A stretch of 64,000 nt of DNA from Romboutsia ilealis (GCF_900015215.1 NZ_LN555523.1:1492381-1556380); one strand, 5' to 3'. Counted from the stretch's first letter, positions 51,216 to 61,540 are shown. A program made the numbers and translations. The notes: a model not told the origin generated them from the sequence alone.

Positions 51216-51932
51216 CTATTTTATGCTTTTTAAATAAGCCACTTCTTCTTTAGTTAAATGTCTGTACTGACCTACTTCTAAATCTTTTAAAACTATTTTA
51301 CCCATAGCTGATCTTTTCAGTCTAAGTACTGGATGGTTTATAGCTCTACACATTTTTCTTACTTGTCTATTTCTACCTTCATGTATTTTTATTTGACATA
51401 TTGAGTAGTTCTTTTCTTCATTTATTTTAACTACTTTTATTTTAGCAGGAGCTGTTTTGTAGTCTTCTATATATAAACCTTCTTCAAAGTTTTTAATTTC
51501 TTGTGCATTTGGTACACCTTTAACTATAGCCATATAAGTTTTATCAACTTCATGTTTTGGATGAGTTAATTTATAAGTTAAATCACCATCATTAGTAAGT
51601 ATTAATAAACCACTAGTTTCATAATCTAATCTTCCTATAGGATAAACTCTTTCATCTATATCTTTTACTAAATCAAGTACACTTGGTCTATCAAATTGAT
51701 CTTTAACAGTTGTTATATAACCTTCTGGTTTATTTAAAACAATGTAAACATTATTTTTTTCTACACCTATTTGTTCTCCATCAATTTCAACTATATCTTT
51801 TTCCTCATCTATATTAAAGGCAAGCTCTGTAACTAGCTTTCCATTTACAGTAACTCTACCATCTAGTATTATTTCTTCTGCTTTTCTTCTTGATGCAACA
51901 CCACAAGATGCTATATATTTATTTATTCTCAT
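51216..51932 (-). CDS. rluB: RsuA/RluB-family pseudouridine synthase
   Basis: 238 aa. N-terminal S4 RNA-binding domain (RINKYIASCGVASRRKAEEI) and catalytic GRLDYETSGLLILTNDG with Asp near 103. The closing KYxxCQIKIHEGRNRQVRKM is typical of this family. It isomerises a uridine in 23S (RluB, U2605) or 16S (RsuA) rRNA; RluB is favoured by length and the S4/HEGRNRQ pattern but is not certain. SD GAAAGGTG precedes ATG. Confidence 0.82.
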   Translation of the reverse strand: MRINKYIASCGVASRRKAEEIILDGRVTVNGKLVTELAFNIDEEKDIVEIDGEQIGVEKNNVYIVLNKPEGYITTVKDQFDRPSVLDLVKDIDERVYPIGRLDYETSGLLILTNDGDLTYKLTHPKHEVDKTYMAIVKGVPNAQEIKNFEEGLYIEDYKTAPAKIKVVKINEEKNYSICQIKIHEGRNRQVRKMCRAINHPVLRLKRSAMGKIVLKDLEVGQYRHLTKEEVAYLKSIK

Positions 51933-52280
51933 AATTTCACCTTTCTCTTATAGTTTTTAATATAATCCTCTTTACTTTCTGTATATTATATAAACATTAA
52001 AATGTTTCTTTATTACTATTTCTAATAAAGCAATTTTCATTTCATTATTATAATATAATCTATATGAGTAAAAATTAAAATATTTAATTTGCTATTTAAT
52101 TAAATTAACTCTTATAAAAATACTTTATTTATTAAATGTACTAAAAAAAAGATATATTGTTAATATTCTTATTATAAAAGTTTCTTAATAAATTATTTTA
52201 TATATAATACCTATATTTCTTATATTTGCATAAGATATATTTAGTAGAAGTTTTTAACATTATCTAAGGAGGGGTTTATT
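51933..52280. other. 348-bp divergent spacer, no gene seen
   Basis: AT-rich region between divergent rluB and the AI-2E-type gene. It probably holds promoters for both, but I see no clear -35/-10 pair, repeat or RNA. The right end carries SD AAGGAGGGG for the + strand gene. Confidence 0.6.
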
Positions 52281-53375
52281 ATGGTTTCGAAAGAAAATAT
52301 AAAATACTACATACTTATAGCATTTATTTCTATACTCCTATACAAAGCTATCGATTCCCCAAGACAAATACTCGATAGCATCAATGGATTAATGTCTTTT
52401 TTTAGTCCATTTTTAGTTGGGATATTCTTAACATTACTTTTAAATCCTATGATAATGTTTTTAGAGCGAAAGTTTAAATCTCATAGACTTGTTAACATAT
52501 TTTTTTCATACATATTAATATCTTTTGTATTCAGTGTTGGATTTAAACTATTAATACCTGCTATAATCGATACTTTAAATACATTAATAAATGAAATACC
52601 CAATTATATAAATATGTTAAATATATTTTTAAATAAATATTTATCTCAATCTCAGGTATTAGAAATACTTATACCTCACCTTCAAAATAATTTAAATAGT
52701 ATATTAACAAAACTATTAGATTTATTCTCTAAGGTATCTTCAGATTTATTTATATATATTTTTAGCATAACATCATTACTATTTGATATAATAATGGGAA
52801 TTATTTTATCTATATATATGCTATATGATAAGGAAAAAATAGGCCTTGGGTGTAAAAAATTATTATATGCTTTTTTTCCTATAAACAAAGCTAATAATAT
52901 AGTCGAATTTTTTAAAGTATCCCATAATATTTTCTATCATTATATTATTGGAAAACTTATTGATTCTGTAATCATAGGTTGTTTAGCTTTTATTGGATTT
53001 AAATTTATCCTAAAAATTAATAATACATTATTTTTATCATTTATAGTATTTTTAACAAACATAATACCATATTTCGGACCATTTATAGGTGCAATATTCC
53101 CTATTGTTATGACTTTAGTTTATAGTCCTATAAAAGCAGTATGGGTAGCTTTATTCTTGCTTATACTTCAACAATTAGATGGAAATTTAATTGGACCTAA
53201 AGTTATGGGTGATCAAGTTGGCCTTAGTCCACTTTGGATAATATCTGCAGTTTTAATAGGAGGATCATTATTTGGAATAATTGGAGTCTTTTTATCAGTT
53301 CCTATAGCTGCTATTATAAAGTTTTCAATAGATAAATATGTTCAAAATAAAATCCATATAAGAATATCAAAGTAA
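52281..53375 (+). CDS. AI-2E-family (PerM-like) membrane protein
   Basis: 364 aa, about eight membrane segments, ending with LQQLDGNLIGPKVMGDQVGL and a conserved GGSLFGIIGVFLSVPIAAI, the hallmarks of the AI-2E/PerM/YhhT family. Members are ion antiporters or exporters; the AI-2 name is historical and a signal-export role is unproven. SD AAGGAGGGG precedes ATG. Own terminator follows. Confidence 0.88.
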   Translation: MVSKENIKYYILIAFISILLYKAIDSPRQILDSINGLMSFFSPFLVGIFLTLLLNPMIMFLERKFKSHRLVNIFFSYILISFVFSVGFKLLIPAIIDTLNTLINEIPNYINMLNIFLNKYLSQSQVLEILIPHLQNNLNSILTKLLDLFSKVSSDLFIYIFSITSLLFDIIMGIILSIYMLYDKEKIGLGCKKLLYAFFPINKANNIVEFFKVSHNIFYHYIIGKLIDSVIIGCLAFIGFKFILKINNTLFLSFIVFLTNIIPYFGPFIGAIFPIVMTLVYSPIKAVWVALFLLILQQLDGNLIGPKVMGDQVGLSPLWIISAVLIGGSLFGIIGVFLSVPIAAIIKFSIDKYVQNKIHIRISK

Positions 53376-53388
53376 CTTCATAAATATT

Positions 53389-53428
53389 AAATAAAAATAT
53401 CTATCAATATTGATAGATATTTTTATTT
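53389..53428 (+). terminator. terminator after AI-2E-type gene
   Basis: Exact 18-bp stem AAATAAAAATATCTATCA / TGATAGATATTTTTATTT, loop ATAT. Confidence 0.9.
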
Positions 53429-53518
53429 AATTTGATATTCAAAATAATCGACTTGCAATATTTTTAATTAACTATTATTATAGTAATATACTATATATAT
53501 CAAACTAGGAGATTGACT

Positions 53519-54463
53519 ATGAGTAAAAAGAAAAAAATAATATTAACTATTTCTATATTACTATTAATAGTAATTTTAAGTGTAGGTGGATTAGTAGGTA
53601 ACTATTTTTATAACCTCGCAATAAATCCTTTTACTTCAAAGGATATGATTTTTGGCGAAGATGATGATGATTCTCTAGAGGTAGAAGCTGATGTTAACTG
53701 GCTTTTAAAAAATTCTAATTACATAGATAGTTATATAACTTCATCTGACAATTTAAAATTACATGCATACGAAGTAAAAAATGAAAATGAAACTAATAAA
53801 TGGGCTATTGTAGTTCATGGATACACAAGTGAAGGAAAATTATTAAGTTCTAAAGCTAAACATTTATATGATATGGGATATAATATATTAGTCCCAGATT
53901 TAAGAAGTCACGGAAGTAGCGAAGGTGACTACATCGGAATGGGATGGGATGATAGATTTGATATAATTAATTGGATTAATTATGTTGTTAAAAATAATCC
54001 TAAATCTGAAATAGCTCTTCATGGAACTTCAATGGGTTCTGCTACTGTTTTAATGGTATCCGGAGAAAAACTTCCATCTAATGTAAAAGCTATTGTTGCT
54101 GACTGCGGATATACATCAGTTTATGATGAATTTAGCTATCAGCTTAAACAATTATTTAATTTACCAGCATTTCCTATTATGAATGTTTCAGATATTGTTA
54201 CACATATAAGAGCTGGATATTGCCTAAATGATGCTTCTGCTATAGATCAAGTAAAAAAATCGACTACTCCAATATTATACATACATGGAGACAAGGATGA
54301 TTTTGTTCCATATTATATGATGGATGAATTATATAATGTAACTAACTCAGAAAAAGAAAAGCTAACTATAGAAGGCGGGGAACATGCCAACTCAGATTTA
54401 GTTAACCCAAAACTTTATTGGTCGACAGTTAATAACTTCCTTGAAAAATACATTAAAAGTTAA
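53519..54463 (+). CDS. membrane-anchored alpha/beta-hydrolase
   Basis: About 314 aa. N-terminal anchor (about 7-30) then an alpha/beta-hydrolase fold outside the membrane: VVHGYTSEGKLL oxyanion part, nucleophile GTSMGSATVL, acid HGDKDDFVP and base GGEHANS. It resembles YqiA/BAAT-type lipases or CocE-like esterases of clostridia. Start: TTG at 53513 is in frame but AGGAG is seven bases before the ATG at 53519, which is preferred. Substrate unknown. Confidence 0.87.
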   Translation: MSKKKKIILTISILLLIVILSVGGLVGNYFYNLAINPFTSKDMIFGEDDDDSLEVEADVNWLLKNSNYIDSYITSSDNLKLHAYEVKNENETNKWAIVVHGYTSEGKLLSSKAKHLYDMGYNILVPDLRSHGSSEGDYIGMGWDDRFDIINWINYVVKNNPKSEIALHGTSMGSATVLMVSGEKLPSNVKAIVADCGYTSVYDEFSYQLKQLFNLPAFPIMNVSDIVTHIRAGYCLNDASAIDQVKKSTTPILYIHGDKDDFVPYYMMDELYNVTNSEKEKLTIEGGEHANSDLVNPKLYWSTVNNFLEKYIKS

Positions 54464-54482
54464 TATAATCAAATTAAAATAT

Positions 54483-54519
54483 AAAAATAGTGCATCTATT
54501 AATAAATGCACTATTTTTA
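54483..54519. terminator. convergent terminator
   Basis: AAAAATAGTGCAT / ATGCACTATTTTT between convergent genes. Confidence 0.9.
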
Positions 54520-54539
54520 TATTATTAAACCAATTAACT

Positions 54540-55193
54540 TTATATTTGTGATTCTTGTTGTGGTTGATGAGTCTGGTTTGTATTACTTGATTGACTTTGA
54601 TTATTACTTGGAGTTTGTATTACTTCGCCAGTATTTTCTTGACTAGAATCACCTTGAGTATTTTCTAATTTATTATCTTGTTGATTGTTTTCTTCCTCTT
54701 GAGCTTTCTGTTCTTCTTTTTCTTTTAATGCATCTTGTTTTTGATTCTCTTTTAATGCATCTTGTTCTAATTTATATTGCTCTTTGCTTGATACATCTTT
54801 TGCATTTTCTTTTCTTTCTTCTTGAGACTTTTTATATTCTTCATTTAGCTTTATAAATTCTTTTTTCTTTTTAGATGCTTCTTTTTTTATTTCTGATGAG
54901 CCACCTTTTAAATTTTCTATAACATTTAGACATTCTATTGCCTTATCATAATTTTGCTTTTCTTCATATTCTGCTGCATCATTCATTTTTACAGCTTGCA
55001 TATACATACTTCTTGCATTTTCATTTGTACTATCCGCAGTTAAAACTTGAGATAAAAGATCTTGTGCCTTTGTATATTCATGTTTTTCTAAAGCTAACTT
55101 ACCTTCATTAAGTAATTCATCTTTTTTAAATGCTGAACATCCAGTAAAAAATATTGTTATAATCATAAGTATTAAAATCTTCTTTTGTTTCAT
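54540..55193 (-). CDS. lipoprotein with TPR region and charged coiled coil
   Basis: 217 aa. Signal with FFTGC lipobox (about 15-19). Residues 25-95 contain two TPR-like units (GKLALEKHEYTKAQDLLSQV; AAEYEEKQNYDKAIECLNV). The middle (100-165) is a Lys/Glu-rich coiled coil with near-repeats (KLEQDALKENQKQDALKEKE), and the tail is Gln/Asn/Ser-rich and disordered. Probably an envelope-tethered scaffold. SD GGAGGGATTTT precedes ATG. Low-complexity parts look recently expanded. Confidence 0.82.
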   Translation of the reverse strand: MKQKKILILMIITIFFTGCSAFKKDELLNEGKLALEKHEYTKAQDLLSQVLTADSTNENARSMYMQAVKMNDAAEYEEKQNYDKAIECLNVIENLKGGSSEIKKEASKKKKEFIKLNEEYKKSQEERKENAKDVSSKEQYKLEQDALKENQKQDALKEKEEQKAQEEENNQQDNKLENTQGDSSQENTGEVIQTPSNNQSQSSNTNQTHQPQQESQI

Positions 55194-55499
55194 AAAATCC
55201 CTCCGTATATGTAAATTATAGCATTTTTTTGGATTTAATGGCTAAAAATGTATTTTTTTAGATAATATCCTTAATTATTATAATATATTTACTATTCCCT
55301 GTAAAATTAATATTATTTAACTACTTATTAATACAATTAATTAAATAACGTAGTGATAACTTGTACTAAAGTAATTATTGTACTCTCCTCATAAATATAG
55401 TTGATGAAATAACTTTACATCCAAATTTCTATTAGACTCTATTATCCTTGAAAGTACTTAAAGTACTACATCATTTTACCTTATCTGCATCATAAATAA

Positions 55500-55628
55500 T
55501 TAACTCGTTGTGTTAGTTAAATATGATTATTGAAAACACTAGAGCCTAGTAAACTATACTTTTATAGTTCAAAAACTTTATATAGTAATTTCAATATATT
55601 TAGTAAAATAATTAGCACAACAGATTAA
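55500..55628. mobile_element. 129-bp MITE-like element, copy C (inverted)
   Basis: Starts TTAACTCGTTGTGTTAGTTA and ends TAGCACAACAGATTAA. Its reverse complement aligns over its whole length with copies A and B. It contains ACTATACTTTTATAGT. The remainder of 55194-55793 carries only a terminator (55711) and AT-rich spacer. Confidence 0.88.
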
Positions 55629-55710
55629 TTATATATTTTTTAATATTTATGTTATAAAATATATAAAGTCAGTTACATTTAATACTCTCATTTAAATTAA
55701 TTTTTTAAAC

Positions 55711-55758
55711 AATAAAATCTATAATTATTCTTACATAAAAATAATTATAGATTTTATT
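55711..55758. terminator. hairpin 3' of unknown gene
   Basis: AATAAAATCTATAATTAT / ATAATTATAGATTTTATT, 18-bp stem, 35 nt after the stop of the gene at 55794. Confidence 0.78.
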
Positions 55759-55793
55759 CCCTAAAAAATTTACTATATATTTAATATTAAAAC

Positions 55794-56405
55794 TTATATA
55801 ACCTTAAAAAGTTTACTTAAATTTATATCAACAAAGTCTATATCTAAATCTAATTTATCTGGTATAGTTATATCTTTGTTATTTTTAGTTATTACTAATA
55901 TCTTAGGAACTTCAAAGAATGGTATAGTTGATTTTTCTATTTTTTCTTCAATTCTATCATACTTAAATATATTAAAATTTTCATCTATATTTATATCAAC
56001 TAATATTTGTTTTATATCATTATAATTATCTACATACTCTATAAATAAATCATATGTGGATTTATCTACTTTAACATTTCTATAAAAACGTCTTACTTTA
56101 TATCCTCCTGTTTCAAGTTTTATAGCTAATTCTGAACCAATTACTACTTTAACTAGTTCTTTACCTTTATACATTTTACTTCCATTTAAATAATATATAT
56201 AAGTATTATCTCTATATCCAGAATAATTTAGATTGCAAGGATATTTCCTTAAAGTATACTCATTACACATTTTCCTTAATGTTTTTTTAAATGGTTTTCT
56301 CGTATATTTTCTTCTTGTCCCAAAAAACTTTCCAACTTGTGATTCAGTTATACATCTAATTTTACTAACTAGTATTAATATCTCTTTTTCTACTCCTACC
56401 ATCAT
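55794..56405 (-). CDS. basic protein with winged-helix-like N-terminus, unknown
   Basis: 203 aa. SD GAGGAGAT is eight bases before ATG ATG, and composition matches neighbours, so it looks real. The N-terminus (EILILVSKIRCITESQVGKFF) and a basic stretch (GTRRKYTRKPFKKTLRKM) suggest a winged-helix/DNA- or RNA-binding part, similar in style to replication-relaxation proteins of mobile elements. The C-terminal half (85-203) is mixed alpha/beta with many Asp/Asn. No family is recognised with confidence. It stands alone, bounded by a MITE-like element 165 bp downstream. Confidence 0.6.
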   Translation of the reverse strand: MMVGVEKEILILVSKIRCITESQVGKFFGTRRKYTRKPFKKTLRKMCNEYTLRKYPCNLNYSGYRDNTYIYYLNGSKMYKGKELVKVVIGSELAIKLETGGYKVRRFYRNVKVDKSTYDLFIEYVDNYNDIKQILVDINIDENFNIFKYDRIEEKIEKSTIPFFEVPKILVITKNNKDITIPDKLDLDIDFVDINLSKLFKVI

Positions 56406-56489
56406 GTCTATATCTCCTCGAAGTTATTATTTATTGGTTATAGTATCAATATATTAAATTAATGCTTTAAAATTTACAGTTTTAATAAA

Positions 56490-56510
56490 AAAATTCACTT
56501 CGTTTAAGCA
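56490..56510. repeat. remnant of dispersed intergenic repeat
   Basis: AAATTCACTTCGTTTAAGCA, directly before the terminator of the gene at 56556: the block A head plus the AAGCRTAAAAA tail join. Confidence 0.6.
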
Positions 56511-56511
56511 T

Positions 56512-56542
56512 AAAAAAATCGCATATAAAATGCGATTTTTTC
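56512..56542 (-). terminator. terminator of 543-aa membrane protein gene
   Basis: AAAAATCGCAT / ATGCGATTTTT, with T/A runs on both sides. Confidence 0.93.
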
Positions 56543-56555
56543 ATTATTATTTAAT

Positions 56556-58187
56556 TTAATCTTCTTTAATATTTAAAATATTTAAATTATCAAATTCATT
56601 TATGTCAACTAATCCCTTTGCTTCTTTTTGATAAGATAACTTAACCTTATCTCCAACTTGAGTTAAAGGAAGCTCTGATGATACTTTAGACATTGCATTA
56701 AATATTCTCGAAGTATCAGTATCTATTGTTAAATAGTAGAATGTATTGCCGCTTTGAACCTCTTGATTTATTCTTGTTATAGTACCTTCTATAGTTTCCT
56801 GTGTTTCATCATTTTCAAGCTTTATAGAATTACCTTTTGATGCTAAAGCTTCTCTATAGTTTCTTAAAGCATCTTCTTTATTTTCACCAAGACCTAATAC
56901 ACTATAATCTTCAACTGATACAAAAGAAACCATCTTAACAAGACCTGCTTTATCTTTTAATGACATTACATATGTAGGTTTTCCAAGTATATTATACATT
57001 ACAGGAAAAGTAGCTTGATAGTTTTTCTCTTGTACTTTACCTTCAGCGGAAGTCATAGCTGCCGTTTCTGTAGCTCCAGGTTGTTTATAAAGTTTAGCTT
57101 CTTTAGTACGAGTGTCAACTAACATAAATCCAATTGTAGACTCATCTCCACCTGCCGAAGTTATTCCAGTATACCAGTATGCTCTATCATCATTTCCATA
57201 CACTAAAGATGTACCTTCTGTTGCAACAAGTACTCCTTCTTCTGATATAACTGAATTTAAAAATCCTTTAACATATAACCCCCAATCATTTATCTGATCT
57301 ACTACAAATGATTCAGGTTGTATTCTATCAATCCACTTAGGAGCATCTTTTATAGAATATCTTTTAGTTTCTCCAGTTGATGCATCAACTGTAGCTACTC
57401 CTATAGCATTTGCTCCACTATATCCTACTTTATGTTCATATAAAGTAGTTACCCAATATGGCTTTCCTTTATCATCTATTTCAAATGTAAAATCTGTCAT
57501 ACCTGCATTTACAATTCCTTTTAAATACATATGTCTCTGAAGATCTTGTAATAAGTATGCTTCTGGTTGATAAACTATTTTTACTGGTTTTTTATCTATT
57601 TCTTGAACTAATCTAACATCTTGAGGATTACTTGCTGATACCATTACATATCCATTAGTACCATCAAGTGATGTTATCCATTTTATTATATCTCTATGTA
57701 CAAGTGGTGCAACCCAATATAATTCTCCATTTACACTTTGTATATGAAATTGCCCAAGTTTAGCTACACTTCCAAGAGCTGGATCTTCACCAATTTTTTT
57801 ATCTCCAAGTCTCATAGCCATATCTTCATCAACTAAACGAATATCTGATACACTTACCGGACTTACATCTTTTGAAAAATTACTCTCTTCAACTTCACCA
57901 ATTAAGTTTCTATATGCTTTTGCGTGTAGTATTGGTGATGAAGTTATAAATGGCGCTACTATATTAAAAATTATTAATACAATAGCTATACCAAAGTTAT
58001 ATTTTGCTAATTTAGATGTGTGCTCTCCTTTATCTAGCATCATATCTAATACTCCGGCTGCTCCAAAGAATATTATTAAAACTGAAATAAAAGATAAAAA
58101 GTCTAATCTTAATACTGGCAATTTAATAAAAGAATATATAGCTACTATAATAGCTGCTACTGCATAGGTCTGTATGAATTTCTTCAT
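56556..58187 (-). CDS. large conserved membrane protein, extracellular domain
   Basis: 543 aa. Three N-terminal membrane segments (about 6-23, 28-45, 62-85), then a long soluble region (about 100-480) with repeated GETK/AKLY-type elements: WVAPLVHRDIIKWITSLDGT, GVATVDASTGETKRYSI, GFMLVDTRTKEAKLYKQPGA. A C-terminal OB-like segment (TITRINQEVQSGNTFYYLTI) follows. The regular STGETKRY/TKEAKLY repeats resemble PepSY-type modules that bind or block proteases. I do not recognise a named family. SD AGGAGTATC precedes ATG. Its own terminator follows. Confidence 0.75.
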   Translation of the reverse strand: MKKFIQTYAVAAIIVAIYSFIKLPVLRLDFLSFISVLIIFFGAAGVLDMMLDKGEHTSKLAKYNFGIAIVLIIFNIVAPFITSSPILHAKAYRNLIGEVEESNFSKDVSPVSVSDIRLVDEDMAMRLGDKKIGEDPALGSVAKLGQFHIQSVNGELYWVAPLVHRDIIKWITSLDGTNGYVMVSASNPQDVRLVQEIDKKPVKIVYQPEAYLLQDLQRHMYLKGIVNAGMTDFTFEIDDKGKPYWVTTLYEHKVGYSGANAIGVATVDASTGETKRYSIKDAPKWIDRIQPESFVVDQINDWGLYVKGFLNSVISEEGVLVATEGTSLVYGNDDRAYWYTGITSAGGDESTIGFMLVDTRTKEAKLYKQPGATETAAMTSAEGKVQEKNYQATFPVMYNILGKPTYVMSLKDKAGLVKMVSFVSVEDYSVLGLGENKEDALRNYREALASKGNSIKLENDETQETIEGTITRINQEVQSGNTFYYLTIDTDTSRIFNAMSKVSSELPLTQVGDKVKLSYQKEAKGLVDINEFDNLNILNIKED

Positions 58188-58246
58188 TTGATACTCCTTT
58201 CACCCACAATTAATTATTATTACTATTATATACATATTTTGTAAAA

Positions 58247-58274
58247 AAATAAACACCCCTTAAGTATTTAAGAG
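58247..58274 (-). terminator. terminator of NlpC/P60-like gene
   Basis: AAATAAACACC-CTTAA / TTAAG-GGTGTTTATTT hairpin, T-run on the minus strand. Confidence 0.9.
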
Positions 58275-58283
58275 GTGTTTATT

Positions 58284-58850
58284 TTATATTTTTACAACTT
58301 CTCCAATATTATGAACTTTATCTTTTTCATAATACTTAGATAGTAATCCTTCATATTCTAGCTCTAGGTCATCTAAATCATAAAAGTCGTTTGGCCTAAC
58401 TTGATGAGGTTCTTTATCTAATATCTGTATCTCACTTCTTTGTAACATATCTGCAACAAATTGAGAACATACATATTTATAATCTTTTTTTCTAGATTTA
58501 TTTACAGATAAGTATACAAGAGCTTTCACATCATATACATATTGTTTTCTATTAATACTAACATTATATATATTCTCTTTTAACTTTTCATATTGTCTTT
58601 CTGTTACCGTTAACGAGTACACTCTACACATAGTATTAGTTTTTATAGCATATAAGCCTTCATTTATATTTTCTTCTACAAACCCTGCAAATATAGGTGT
58701 TTTAGGATTTAATCGTCCAAAAGAATACATAGGCCTTAAATCTTCATTTAAAGCTATAGATACATGCGCATATGGGGTTTTACTTATATTTCTGATTAAA
58801 CAAGATAAAAGTGTACCTGTAAATGTAGTAACTATATATATCTTCTTCAT
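58284..58850 (-). CDS. permuted NlpC/P60 (YiiX/YebB-like) cysteine hydrolase
   Basis: 188 aa. Order of catalytic residues is permuted: His29 (TPYAHVSIAL) comes before Cys128 (YKYVCSQFVADML), as in YiiX/YebB-like NlpC/P60 folds. These act on lipid-linked or amide substrates rather than peptidoglycan in some cases. No signal peptide, so cytosolic or released. SD AAAGGGGAAAG precedes ATG. Exact substrate unknown. Confidence 0.82.
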   Translation of the reverse strand: MKKIYIVTTFTGTLLSCLIRNISKTPYAHVSIALNEDLRPMYSFGRLNPKTPIFAGFVEENINEGLYAIKTNTMCRVYSLTVTERQYEKLKENIYNVSINRKQYVYDVKALVYLSVNKSRKKDYKYVCSQFVADMLQRSEIQILDKEPHQVRPNDFYDLDDLELEYEGLLSKYYEKDKVHNIGEVVKI

Positions 58851-58909
58851 AACTTTCCCCTTTTTCAGTTTTAAATATATTTAATTATATTATCATATTA
58901 TACATATAA

Positions 58910-59563
58910 TTACAAATCATTTATTTTAAAATCATATGTATTTATAAAATTAATTAAATTATTAATTTTTATTTGTAAATCTACAATGATTCTATCATCT
59001 TCTATTATGATTTTTTTTAATGTCATTGGAGATATTTGTTGTTTTTCTATTATAATAATATTATCTTTAATTGTAAATGGTACTTTATTCATATTTTTTT
59101 CTAACACTTTACTTAAAACTTTATTATTTATATTAATTTTGCCTACCTTTGCATTTGTTAAAGTAAGCTTTAAATTTCCATTTTCTATACTTGGTATTAA
59201 ATTTACCTCTACTTGACTATTTATCCCCATTATTTTATATGGAGAAATAAATTTTATCTTATCTCCTACAATCTCTGTGTATATATTTTCAAGCTCTGTT
59301 ATATTTTTATTTTTAGCAATAGTATAAACTATATCTTTAAATTCTTCGTCATCTATGGCTATAGTACCAGTTATCCTAAGGGGATTAGTATATACGTTAC
59401 CTGACTTTATAAAAGACCCCTTTAGAATTTCATCAGCTGTTATAACTTTACCTTTTGATGATATGTCAATAGGTTCATTTGGGGTTAGTGCATAGTAACC
59501 TCCAAATCCTATAATGACTAATATAACCAATATACTAATTAGTATTGTAATACCTTTTTTCAT
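58910..59563 (-). CDS. single-pass membrane protein, DUF2140-like
   Basis: About 217 aa. N-terminal anchor (about 5-26) then an extracellular domain of alternating strands (LRITGTIAIDDEEFKDIVY; KFISPYKIMGINSQVEVNLI; IIEDDRIIVDLQI) resembling YpmS/DUF2140. Start: the frame opens at 59602 but AAAGGAAG is followed ten bases later by the ATG at 59563, which is preferred. Probably an envelope protein; role unknown. Confidence 0.78.
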   Translation of the reverse strand: MKKGITILISILVILVIIGFGGYYALTPNEPIDISSKGKVITADEILKGSFIKSGNVYTNPLRITGTIAIDDEEFKDIVYTIAKNKNITELENIYTEIVGDKIKFISPYKIMGINSQVEVNLIPSIENGNLKLTLTNAKVGKININNKVLSKVLEKNMNKVPFTIKDNIIIIEKQQISPMTLKKIIIEDDRIIVDLQIKINNLINFINTYDFKINDL

Positions 59564-59770
59564 AATATCGACTTCCTTTATATTATAATTTTTAAATAGC
59601 ATATTTTTATAACTACTAATGTATTATGTCCTTTTTTATTTTATAGTCATATTTTTTTTAAATTTGTACAATAATCTTAAATATAGCGTTTAATATCTAT
59701 TTTGTTATTAATATCGAGTAATTATGTCTTTATTTTTTATTCATCTTAGATTAAAATTAATAATATGTAT

Positions 59771-59793
59771 TATAGTACCCTTTATGTACTATA
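59771..59793. promoter_or_regulatory. short hairpin upstream of glnS
   Basis: TATAGTAC / GTACTATA around CCTTTAT, 33 nt before the glnS start. No T-box features (specifier loop, AGGGTGG-like T-box sequence, antiterminator) are visible upstream, so simple regulation or chance. Confidence 0.4.
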
Positions 59794-59825
59794 TAGAAAT
59801 TTAATAAATTGAGAGGTATTATATA

Positions 59826-61490
59826 ATGTCAAATGAAACTAATTCATCTAACTTTATAAAAAACATTGTTATAAATGATTTAGAAACTGGAAAACATGAT
59901 AGCATTATAACTCGTTTTCCACCTGAACCAAATGGTTATTTACATATCGGACATGCCAAAAGTATATGCTTAAATTTTGGACTTGCGAAAGAATTTAACG
60001 GAAAAGTTAATTTAAGATTTGATGATACAAATCCTTTAAAAGAAGACGTAGAGTACGTAAACTCTATAAAAGAAGATGTTAAATGGTTAGGGTTTGACTG
60101 GGATAACCTATACTTTGCATCTGACTACTTTGAAGAAATGTACAATAGAGCTGTTCTTTTAATAAAAAAAGGTAAAGCTTATGTATGTGACTTAACTTCT
60201 GAAGAAATGAGAGAATATCGTGGTACTTTAACTGAACCAGGAAAAGAAAGTCCTTACAGAAATAGATCTGTTGAAGAAAACTTAGAACTATTTGAAAAAA
60301 TGAAAAACGGTGAATTTAAAGATGGAGAAAAAGTTCTTAGAGCTAAAATAGATATGTCTTCTCCTAACATAAACTTTAGAGACCCTGTAATATATAGAAT
60401 CGCTCACTCTACTCATCACAATACTGGTGATAAATGGTGTATATACCCAATGTATGCCTTTGCTCATCCATTAGAGGATGCTATAGAAGGAATAACTCAT
60501 TCTATATGTACATTAGAGTTTGAAGACCAAAGACCATTATACGATTGGGTTGTTAAAGAATGCGAAATGGAAGCTACTCCAAGACAAATAGAATTTGCTA
60601 GACTTAATCTTACAAATACTGTTATGAGTAAAAGAAAATTAAAACAACTTGTTGATGAAGGTGTTACTGATGGTTGGGATGATCCTCGTATGCCTACTAT
60701 ATCAGGTTTCAGACGTAGAGGATATACTGCTGATGCTATACGTAAATTCTGTTCAGAAATTGGTGTATCTAAAGCTGATTCAAAAGTTGATAGTCAAATG
60801 CTTGATTTCTTTGTAAGAGAAGATTTACAAAATAAAGCTCCTCTTGCTATGGGTATTTTAAATCCACTTAAATTAGTTATAACAAATTACCCTGAAGGTC
60901 AAACTGAAATGATCGAACTTGAAAATAATGCAAAAGACGAAACTAAAGGAACTAGATTAGTACCATTTGGTAGAGAGTTATATATTGAACAAGAAGACTT
61001 TATGGAAGAACCTGTGAAAAAGTACTTTAGATTATTCCCAGGAAATGAAGTTCGTTTAAAGGGAGCTTACTTCGTTAAATGTACTGATGTTATAAAAGAT
61101 GAAAATGGAAATGTAATTGAAGTACATTGTACTTACGACCCAGAAACTAAGAGTGGTTCAGGATTTACAGGACGTAAAGTAAAATCTACTATACACTGGG
61201 TAGAAGCAAATACTGCTATTGCTTGTGAATTTAGATTATATGAACCATTAATACTTGATGATGCTCCAGAAAATGAAGGAAAGCACTTCTTAGAGCAAAT
61301 AAATCCAAATTCTATGAAAATATTACAAGGATTTGCTGAACCTACTCAAATAAAGAATGCAAAACCTTTAGATAAATTCCAATTTGTAAGAAATGGATTC
61401 TTCTCTGTTGATACAAAATATACTACAGATGATAAATTAGTGTTTAATAGAGTTGTACCATTAAAGAGTTCTTTTAAACCTGGAAAATAA
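59826..61490 (+). CDS. glnS: glutaminyl-tRNA synthetase
   Basis: 554 aa. Class I features: [16 protein letters not shown] with the HIGH motif (about 26-41), the [12 protein letters not shown]-like loop near 275, and anticodon-binding C-terminal beta domains ending [11 protein letters not shown]. Charges tRNA-Gln directly. Many Firmicutes instead use GatCAB, so a GlnRS here is a gammaproteobacteria-type acquisition shared by some clostridia (known distribution). SD GAGAGGTA precedes ATG. Confidence 0.97.
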   Translation: MSNETNSSNFIKNIVINDLETGKHDSIITRFPPEPNGYLHIGHAKSICLNFGLAKEFNGKVNLRFDDTNPLKEDVEYVNSIKEDVKWLGFDWDNLYFASDYFEEMYNRAVLLIKKGKAYVCDLTSEEMREYRGTLTEPGKESPYRNRSVEENLELFEKMKNGEFKDGEKVLRAKIDMSSPNINFRDPVIYRIAHSTHHNTGDKWCIYPMYAFAHPLEDAIEGITHSICTLEFEDQRPLYDWVVKECEMEATPRQIEFARLNLTNTVMSKRKLKQLVDEGVTDGWDDPRMPTISGFRRRGYTADAIRKFCSEIGVSKADSKVDSQMLDFFVREDLQNKAPLAMGILNPLKLVITNYPEGQTEMIELENNAKDETKGTRLVPFGRELYIEQEDFMEEPVKKYFRLFPGNEVRLKGAYFVKCTDVIKDENGNVIEVHCTYDPETKSGSGFTGRKVKSTIHWVEANTAIACEFRLYEPLILDDAPENEGKHFLEQINPNSMKILQGFAEPTQIKNAKPLDKFQFVRNGFFSVDTKYTTDDKLVFNRVVPLKSSFKPGK

Positions 61491-61502
61491 TATATCATTT
61501 AT

Positions 61503-61540
61503 AAAAAACCTACTAAAATAATAGTTTAGTAGGTTTTTTC
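61503..61540 (+). terminator. glnS terminator
   Basis: AAAAAACCTACTAAA / TTTAGTAGGTTTTTT, 13 nt past the stop, T-runs both sides. Confidence 0.95.

Noticed and set aside
59640..59825. T-box leader for glnS
   Set aside because: Short region without specifier loop, T-box motif or antiterminator; only an 8-bp hairpin.
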